In this document: one piece after another, positions 6,668-13,364 of the stretch
How positions within the stretch are numbered: the first letter of the stretch is position 1
Layout: every line of letters starts with the position of its first letter
Translations under genes and position numbers: made by a program
The notes under the pieces: model-generated
The model's database searches: none
What the model was told of the DNA's origin: nothing
The model's input: only the letters and a program-made list of their open reading frames with translations
DNA from: CAZXBB01 sp964638815
GTDB taxonomy: Bacteria > Planctomycetota > Phycisphaerae > Phycisphaerales > SM1A02
NCBI GenBank assembly: GCA_964638815.1
Contig: CAZXBB010000052.1
Location: 1-13,364 of the forward strand
Length of the DNA stretch: 13,364 bases
Direction of reading: 5' to 3'

Positions 6668-9600
6668 TTATAACGAGCCGCCGTTGCCCGACGGCGCCGA
6701 TTCCGCGCTCGTCGCCGCCCCGGCCGAGAACGTCAGGTCGTGCCGGGCGCCGGTGCGTTCGTAGCGCTCCTCGATCGTGCCGCGAAGCTCGCGTTGCACC
6801 AGGCCGCGGATCAATCTCGCGCCGAGACCCGGCTCCACCTTGACCGCCACCGTCGGTCCGCCGGACTCCCGCCACGACAGCTCGACGGCGCCGGGGTCGT
6901 CCGGGATCGATCGCCATCGAACCTCGACCGTTCCCCCGGAGACGCCGAGCGCGCCGTGCTTCAGGCTGTTCGTCATGAGCTCGTTCACGACGAGGGCGAG
7001 AGCCTGGCAGCGGGAGGCCTCCACGAGCTGCGGCGGTCCCTCGAGCATGATGCGTCCGCGCGCGTCGGGGGGCAGGACGGCGACGATGAGCTCCGCCAGG
7101 TCCACCGCGCGCCACTTGCGACGCGAGAGGAGCGTGTGCACGAGTGCCATCGCGTGCGTGCGATCGCGAATCCGCCGGGCGAAGACGTCCACTTCGTTCG
7201 TCGAGGCGCGGCCGAGGTCGATCAGCGCGAGCAGCGAGCTGAGGTTGTTGCGCACGCGGTGGTCGAGCTCCTGTCGCAGGAGACGCTCGCTGATCGACTG
7301 GCTGCGGACCTCCTCTTCCGCCGCCAGACGCTCCGTGACGTCGCGCGAGTTGATGATGGTGATGGCCGCGCCGTCCGATCCCCGCACGCGCCGGCCGAAC
7401 GCCTCCAGCACGCGCCACGTGCCGTCCGCGTGCCGGACGCGCACCACGCGCGACCACGCGGGCGACCGCAGCGACGCCCGCGCCGACGCCCCGCGCCGGC
7501 CCGGGCGCCAGGGACGCACGAGGTCGAGGACGGGGCGGCCGACGATCTCGCGCGGCGCCCGGCCGATCGTGCGCGTCGCGGACGGACTCTGGTACTGCAC
7601 GATCCCATGCTCGTCCACGACGGTGATGAGGTCGGACGCGTTCTCGATGAGCATCCGGAAGTGTCGCTCGCGCTCCCGGAGGACTTCCTGGTCGCGTCGC
7701 CGCCGCCGCCAGTAGATCGCGACGATCGCGAGGGTGATCGCGGCCCACGCGGCGGCGATCCCCACGAGCACGGGATGCCGGTGCAGGGGCGGCGCGACGT
7801 CGAAGCCGATCATCGCGCCCGAGGTGCGCGTCCCGAAGAGGTTCCGCGCCTCGATGGCGAAGCGACGGCTCCCCGGGGCGAGGCCGATGGCGGTCGTCTC
7901 GCGAGCGGTGCTCCACTGCGACCACGGCCCGCCGTCGAAGCGGTACCGCGTCCGGGCGTCCCTCCCCGCCAGCTCGCCGTCGTGCGGGAAGACGCTCCAC
8001 CGGAACAGCGCGCGGTCGGCGCCGAGCACGGGCGTCTCGATCTCGACGAGGGGCGGAGCGTGCCCGGCTCCGTCCAGGTCGAGCGCGTAGACGCCGCCGC
8101 CCTGCGTGCCGACGAGAATCGCGCGATCGCTCGCGACGATCGGCCAGAGCCCCACGTGCTCGAGGCCGGTCTCGCTTCCGAGCGTGCACCAACTGCGCCC
8201 GTCGTGACGGAGAAGACCATTCCCGGTCGCGACCCACAGCGCATCATCGGGCCCGATCGCGAACCCGCGGACGCTGCTGACTCCTTCCGCCACGTAGCGC
8301 ACGGTATCGCGCGGATCGATCGAACCGATCGCCCTGCGCCCCGATCGATGACCGAACCAGACCCGATCCTGGTAGTCCGTCTCGATCGCGTAGACACGGG
8401 CAACGGCGAGCCCGTCTTCGGTGGTCCACTGCGACCAGCGCCCGTCGCGCCACCGGCAGACACCGTCATCGGTGCCGAACCAGTACGCGCCGCGTCGATC
8501 CTCGCGGAACGCGTACACACGGCGGGCCGGCAACCGCGCCGTCCCGTTCCAGAGCCGGAAGCGGCCGCCTTCGAAGAGGTAGGGGCCGGGATCCTCCGTC
8601 TCGTCGTCCGCGATTCCGAGGAACCACAGACGCCCCTGGCGGTCGCGCTCGATCGCGTGTACGTGGCGGACGAGCAGGCCGTCGGCGGCGCCGAATTGGC
8701 GCCACGCGGCGCCGTCCCAGCGGAGGACACCCTCGAGGTGCGAGCCGCTCGCGACCCAGATGTCGCCCGACGCGTCCTCGGCCACGCCCGTGACCACCGT
8801 GAGGCGGGCTTCGCCGATGCGGTCGATCACGCGGGTCGATCCGTCCGGGTCGCGTACGAGCACGCCTCCGTTCGTGCCCATCCAGATCGTTCCGTCAGAC
8901 CGCCGGTGAAACGCGTTGACGACGTTGCGCAGCGGATCGCCCGGCTCGCTCCAGCTCGTCCATCGCTCCGCGGCGGCCCGGAACAGCATCAGGCCGCGCG
9001 ACGTGTCGATCCAGAGAGACCCGTCCGATCGGAAGTCCACGAGGTACGGGTGCGTCATCGGCCCGGGCGGATGCGCGAGTGGTCGCCACACGCCGTCCGC
9101 GCGGAAGACGACGCGACCCGACGCATACGCGACGACGGCGGTTCCGTCCCGGTGAACGTCCATCGAGTAGACCCAGCTCGGCTCCGCGTCCGGTCGTCGC
9201 CACGGCGGCCGCCGGCCGTCGAAGACCCACACGCCGGTGCCCCCCGTCGTGCCGGCCAGCAGCGCACCTTCGCCGTCCGCCACGACGAGGTCCGCGCGAG
9301 AGTCCAGCCGCCGCTGCCACGCGTCCCCCGTCCACTCGAAGGTCGCGCCATTTGAGGTGAGCCAGAGTCGGTCGCCCGCCCTGCGGACGTCCATCCACTC
9401 GTCGCCGGCCGGAAGCGCGGGCGTCGGGAACGCGCGCAGACCGGCCGGACCCGCGACGACGAGACGCCCGGAGGTCAGCACGAGCAGGTCGCCGCCGTCG
9501 AGCCGCGTCACCGACCGCACGGCGAGCTCGGTGTCGTTCTCCCGCACAGGGATCGGATCGAAGCCGCGCTGGTCACCGCGGTAGAGTCGCCCCCCGGCGA

Positions 9601-10021
9601 CGAGCAGCACGCCGTCGGGCGTGTCCGGCACGATCCGATCCGGCATCTGCGGCTTCGACGACGGCGGCCTGATCGGGCGCCACCGGTAGCCGTCGAAGTA
9701 CGCCACACCGGTCGCGGTCCTCGCCCACGAAACACCGCCGGTGGTCTCGACGATCGCGGCGACCCGCCCCGCGGGAAGACCCGCGCCGAGCTCGACCCAG
9801 CGCCAGCCCTCGTTCAGCCGATCCAGTACGTCCGCGGCATACGCCGCCGGGCCCGCGGCCATGACAGCGATCGTGACAGCGACCCTGATCGCAATCGTGA
9901 CAGCGACCCTGACAGCGGCCCTGACAGCGACCGTGACAGCGACCCTGATCGCGACCCTGACAGCGACCCTGATCGCGATGATCCACGGCAGTCCTGGCCA
10001 TGGTTGCCCGTCGGTCCGCAT
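6668..10021 (-). CDS. Propeller sensor histidine kinase (Reg_prop, Y_Y_Y, PAS, HWE/HisKA_2-type)
   Basis: The protein has 1117 residues. An N-terminal export signal (about 1-62, AYA cleavage site) is largely made of a 12-bp repeat, see separate entry. The periplasmic part (about 70-740) has two-component-regulator propeller strands such as GTIWMGTNGGVLVRD, GAYWFGTDDGVCRWRDG and DALWVATGNGLLRHDG, followed by a Y_Y_Y-like segment (YRFDGGPWSQWS). One membrane helix lies at about 751-771, then a PAS domain (about 785-900). The kinase has H-box ELDHRVRNNL with phospho-acceptor His921, N-box NELMTNSLKHG (Asn1013), WRESGG (Trp1050, Glu1052) and GLGARLIRGL. This mixes HisKA_2 and HWE features. There is no receiver domain and no response regulator in the window. 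The signal sensed is unknown; family members with such propellers often sense glycans. No clear Shine-Dalgarno precedes the start; Met54 (9862) is an alternative but would remove the export signal. Confidence 0.93.
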   Translation of the reverse strand: MRTDGQPWPGLPWIIAIRVAVRVAIRVAVTVAVRAAVRVAVTIAIRVAVTIAVMAAGPAAYAADVLDRLNEGWRWVELGAGLPAGRVAAIVETTGGVSWARTATGVAYFDGYRWRPIRPPSSKPQMPDRIVPDTPDGVLLVAGGRLYRGDQRGFDPIPVRENDTELAVRSVTRLDGGDLLVLTSGRLVVAGPAGLRAFPTPALPAGDEWMDVRRAGDRLWLTSNGATFEWTGDAWQRRLDSRADLVVADGEGALLAGTTGGTGVWVFDGRRPPWRRPDAEPSWVYSMDVHRDGTAVVAYASGRVVFRADGVWRPLAHPPGPMTHPYLVDFRSDGSLWIDTSRGLMLFRAAAERWTSWSEPGDPLRNVVNAFHRRSDGTIWMGTNGGVLVRDPDGSTRVIDRIGEARLTVVTGVAEDASGDIWVASGSHLEGVLRWDGAAWRQFGAADGLLVRHVHAIERDRQGRLWFLGIADDETEDPGPYLFEGGRFRLWNGTARLPARRVYAFREDRRGAYWFGTDDGVCRWRDGRWSQWTTEDGLAVARVYAIETDYQDRVWFGHRSGRRAIGSIDPRDTVRYVAEGVSSVRGFAIGPDDALWVATGNGLLRHDGRSWCTLGSETGLEHVGLWPIVASDRAILVGTQGGGVYALDLDGAGHAPPLVEIETPVLGADRALFRWSVFPHDGELAGRDARTRYRFDGGPWSQWSTARETTAIGLAPGSRRFAIEARNLFGTRTSGAMIGFDVAPPLHRHPVLVGIAAAWAAITLAIVAIYWRRRRRDQEVLRERERHFRMLIENASDLITVVDEHGIVQYQSPSATRTIGRAPREIVGRPVLDLVRPWRPGRRGASARASLRSPAWSRVVRVRHADGTWRVLEAFGRRVRGSDGAAITIINSRDVTERLAAEEEVRSQSISERLLRQELDHRVRNNLSSLLALIDLGRASTNEVDVFARRIRDRTHAMALVHTLLSRRKWRAVDLAELIVAVLPPDARGRIMLEGPPQLVEASRCQALALVVNELMTNSLKHGALGVSGGTVEVRWRSIPDDPGAVELSWRESGGPTVAVKVEPGLGARLIRGLVQRELRGTIEERYERTGARHDLTFSAGAATSAESAPSGNGGSL
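9857..9976 (-). repeat. 12-bp minisatellite encoding the signal-peptide core of the sensor kinase
   Basis: There are ten in-frame 12-bp units following the pattern GC[GT]-[AG]TC-A[GCT]G-[AG][TC][CT] on the coding strand. They encode the four-residue motif A-[IV]-[RTM]-[VIA] over residues 16-55. Six arginines, all AGG codons, fall inside this otherwise hydrophobic stretch (codons 18, 22, 26, 34, 38 and 46). Unit length is a multiple of three, so gain or loss of units would change length without shifting frame. Confidence 0.9.
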
Positions 10022-10061
10022 CGGCGACGACTATAGCAGCACCGCGCGGGCGTCCGAAGCC

Positions 10062-12065
<2,004 letters not shown>

Positions 12066-12070
12066 GCCGG

Positions 12071-12075
12071 CCTCC
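12071..12075 (-). promoter_or_regulatory. Shine-Dalgarno that decides the helicase start
   Basis: On the minus strand GGAGG lies five bases before the GTG at 12065. From there the protein reaches the Q-motif within about 20 residues, the usual N-terminal length for UvrD/Rep. This favours the GTG over the distant in-frame ATG at 12413. Confidence 0.7.
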
Positions 12076-12082
12076 GTGCCGC

Positions 12083-12091
12083 GGGGGGGGG
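12083..12091. repeat. Nine-G homopolymer tract (C9 on the helicase strand)
   Basis: Nine consecutive G lie between an upstream minus-strand ATG (12120) and the helicase GTG (12065). As written, the ATG is out of frame with the helicase. Loss of one base would put it in frame and add 18 residues. This is either a slippage-prone site or a place to suspect a base-count error. Confidence 0.8.
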
Positions 12092-12182
12092 AGGGGAGTT
12101 CCCTGGCCCTGATTATCCATGAAGCGGGTCGTCCAGCGGGAGATCCGGGCGTCCGCGTACGGTAGCAGGAACGCCCCGGCCG

Positions 12183-12229
12183 GGTCCGGACCGGGCCCCG
12201 GGAGGCTCGCAGGACCCCCTGCGGGGCCC
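12183..12229. other. GC-rich palindrome and hairpin
   Basis: GGTCCGGACC (12183-12192) is a perfect 10-bp palindrome. It is followed by GGGCCCCG (12193-12200) and CGGGGCCC (12222-12229), an 8-bp perfect inverted repeat enclosing a smaller CAGG/CCTG hairpin (12210-12221). Only three T follow, so a terminator is doubtful. It may be an operator or a remnant of an extragenic palindrome. Confidence 0.5.
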
Positions 12230-12267
12230 TTTGGCCCGTCGTCGCGGCGGGAAGGGGCCGATAACCT

Positions 12268-12292
12268 AGGATCCTCCATCGCAACGGATCCT
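12268..12292. promoter_or_regulatory. Inverted repeat, possible operator
   Basis: AGGATCC (12268-12274) and GGATCCT (12286-12292) are inverted around 11 bases, about 90 bases upstream of the prepilin-like start. The arms are themselves near-palindromic (GGATCC). The arrangement suits a dimeric regulator, but this is not more than a possibility. Confidence 0.3.
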
Positions 12293-12293
12293 T

Positions 12294-12366
12294 CCGACCC
12301 CGCCTGCAACCCGACCCGCCTGCGACCCGACCCGCCTGCAAACCGACCCGCCTGCAAACCGACCCA
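12294..12366. repeat. 16-bp tandem repeat upstream of the prepilin-like gene
   Basis: There are four and a half head-to-tail units of CCGACCCGCCTGCAAA. The first unit has one extra C, the second has GAC in place of AAA, the third and fourth are identical, and the fifth is cut after eight bases. The array ends 16 bases before the ATG at 12383. There are no spacers, so it is not CRISPR. It could affect initiation or spacing of the prepilin-like message, or simply be a slippage product. Confidence 0.85.
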
Positions 12367-12382
12367 GCGAAGCGCCTCCATA

Positions 12383-13318
12383 ATGAACGCAATGACCTCC
12401 CGACTGATCCCACGCTGCCGGAAGCCGGACCGCACCCGCCGCGGCTTCTCCCTCACCGAGATACTCGTCGTGGTCGGGGTGATCGCCCTGCTCGTCGCAC
12501 TGCTGCTCCCGGCGCTTTCCGCCGTGACCTCGAGCGGCTGGATGACCGAGTCGATGGCTCGCATGCGCCAGGTCGCCCACGCGATGTCAACGTATGCGAG
12601 CGACAACGACGACACGATCCTCGCGAGCCAGTTCAACCACCAGGGCAACGGGTTCACCGGCTTCGTCCGCTCGGGCGAAGCGTTCGCCGGCGAATGGGAG
12701 CTGCGCGGGACCTGGGCCGACACGTTGTGGACGCGTCTCGAGCTGGGACTCTTCCCGGAGGCGGCTCTTCACATCGGGAACGACTACCACAACGACTCGC
12801 CGGACAAGGCGCTGTACGAACTCCTGGGCGACAACTTCGAGAATGCCCTGCGCTCCGCCGGCCCGAACACGCGCAACTTCCCCGGGGACCCCGCGCCGGA
12901 TGAGAACCTCGCCACGCCGTTCGGCCCCGGCGCGCAGGAGGTCGGCTGGCCGGGTTACTTCGCGGCGAACAACTTCTTCAACGCCGACAGTGCGTCGTCC
13001 ACATTCAACCCCGCCGCGAACAGCTCCGACCGCATGTGGACCATGGGCCAGATCCGCATCCCGTCGCGATCGATGTATCTCGTCGACTCGTTCGCCGGCG
13101 AGACGATCGAGGACGAGGACGCCGGCGAGGGCGAGGCCGCAGTCGATCCGTTCAACAACGAGCCCGGGTCCGCCACGCGCCAGGTGGACTTCCGCTACAA
13201 CGACGTGTGCATCATGATGTACCTCGACGGGCACGTGGACTCGCAGTCGCAGTGGGTGGACCTCGACGACCTCGAGGAAGGACGCAAGGTCCGCGTGCGG
13301 GAGCTCGACAAGCGGTAG
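12383..13318 (+). CDS. Prepilin-type / type II secretion-like protein with C-terminal DG motif
   Basis: The protein has 311 residues from the ATG at 12383. It begins with a short basic leader and a prepilin peptidase site RRG|FSLTE (cleavage after Gly21, Glu at +5). A hydrophobic helix (about 27-46, VVVGVIALLVALLLPAL) follows. The globular part is soluble and Asp/Asn-rich. Near the C-terminus YNDVCIMMYLDGHV matches the DG region of the H-X9-DG proteins abundant in planctomycetes, but the histidine position is tyrosine. Role: membrane-anchored pseudopilin-like protein at the cell envelope; the exact job of this family is unclear. An upstream in-frame ATG at 12119 is open but would place 88 low-complexity residues before the leader, so it is rejected. 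Another ATG at 12392 is also possible. No clear Shine-Dalgarno is seen. It is divergent from the helicase. Confidence 0.92.
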   Translation: MNAMTSRLIPRCRKPDRTRRGFSLTEILVVVGVIALLVALLLPALSAVTSSGWMTESMARMRQVAHAMSTYASDNDDTILASQFNHQGNGFTGFVRSGEAFAGEWELRGTWADTLWTRLELGLFPEAALHIGNDYHNDSPDKALYELLGDNFENALRSAGPNTRNFPGDPAPDENLATPFGPGAQEVGWPGYFAANNFFNADSASSTFNPAANSSDRMWTMGQIRIPSRSMYLVDSFAGETIEDEDAGEGEAAVDPFNNEPGSATRQVDFRYNDVCIMMYLDGHVDSQSQWVDLDDLEEGRKVRVRELDKR

Positions 13319-13324
13319 CGCGTC

Positions 13325-13364
13325 CGTGTGTCCCGGTTCCGGGCCGCAAGGCCGGGCCGCGGCG
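13325..13364. repeat. Diverged start of a third palindromic element (truncated by window edge)
   Basis: CGTGTGTCCCGGTTCC matches the left end of the 119-bp elements (CGTGTGCCCCGGTCCT) at 13 of 16 positions. It is followed, as there, by a small hairpin (here GGCC-GCAA-GGCC) and then CCGGG. It starts seven bases after the stop of the prepilin-like gene and runs off the right edge, so the matching right arm cannot be seen. Confidence 0.55.

Larger units (their letters stand above)
12066..12382. other. Divergent intergenic region between helicase and prepilin-like gene
   Basis: This 317-bp region holds the GTG Shine-Dalgarno, a nine-G tract, GC-rich palindromes, a BamHI-site inverted repeat and a 16-bp tandem repeat, each listed separately. 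Both divergent promoters should lie here, but I see no convincing -35/-10 pair. Open frames on both strands cross it because there are few stops in GC-rich sequence. Confidence 0.75.

Noticed and set aside
6108..8237. 709-codon minus-strand open frame overlapping kinase and propeller genes
   Set aside because: Arg-rich alternate frame of the kinase; no domain seen.
6740..9355. 871-codon plus-strand open frame antisense to the kinase
   Set aside because: Same reason: the opposite strand encodes a coherent multi-domain kinase and this frame has no recognisable domain.
12294..12366. CRISPR array
   Set aside because: Units are 16 bp head to tail with no spacers, and no cas gene is present.
12119..12382. 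Upstream ATG (12119) as the start of the prepilin-like protein
   Set aside because: It would put 88 low-complexity residues, partly read from the tandem repeat, ahead of the prepilin leader, which is normally short.
12066..12413. ATG at 12413 as the helicase start
   Set aside because: The added 116 residues are low-complexity and read through the 16-bp repeat and palindromes; a GTG with GGAGG at 12065 gives the normal family length.

Overview
The window is GC-rich bacterial DNA that most resembles a planctomycete, probably of the Phycisphaerae. The grounds are these: three secreted proteins carry paired dockerin-like calcium loops ending in WGPC; two of these add cysteine-rich repeats that open with GACC; there is a prepilin-type protein with an FSLTE leader and a DG motif near the C-terminus; and Shine-Dalgarno use is mixed. 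The assignment is inferred from protein style, not from a marker gene.

Layout, left to right. Positions 1-2533 (minus) hold a secreted double beta-helix protein whose C-terminal cysteine-rich tail runs off the left edge. Positions 2745-4979 (minus) hold its complete paralogue. Positions 4980-5587 are non-coding and carry two 119-bp direct copies of a long palindromic element that can fold as a four-armed cruciform, then a short GACAAC hexamer array. Positions 5588-6646 (minus) encode a secreted YWTD beta-propeller with the same dockerin-like pair. Positions 6668-10021 (minus) encode a large sensor histidine kinase (propeller repeats, Y_Y_Y-like domain, one membrane segment, PAS, HWE/HisKA_2-type kinase). 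Its N-terminal export signal is written by ten tandem 12-bp units. Positions 10062-12065 (minus) encode a UvrD/Rep-type helicase that starts at a GTG behind a GGAGG. Positions 12066-12382 are a divergent promoter region with a nine-G tract, GC-rich palindromes and a 16-bp tandem repeat. Positions 12383-13318 (plus) encode a type II secretion/prepilin-like protein. After its stop, a diverged copy of the palindromic element begins and leaves the window.

How the genes may work together. Helicase, kinase and YWTD propeller lie on one strand with gaps of 40 and 21 bp and could be one transcript. The three secreted proteins share one C-terminal domain type, which suggests a common surface-attachment or sorting route. 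No cohesin-like partner and no response regulator is in the window. Nothing here is a defence island, prophage, CRISPR array or biosynthetic cluster. The least explained pieces are the cruciform repeats, the minisatellite-encoded signal peptide and the dockerin/GACC surface modules.
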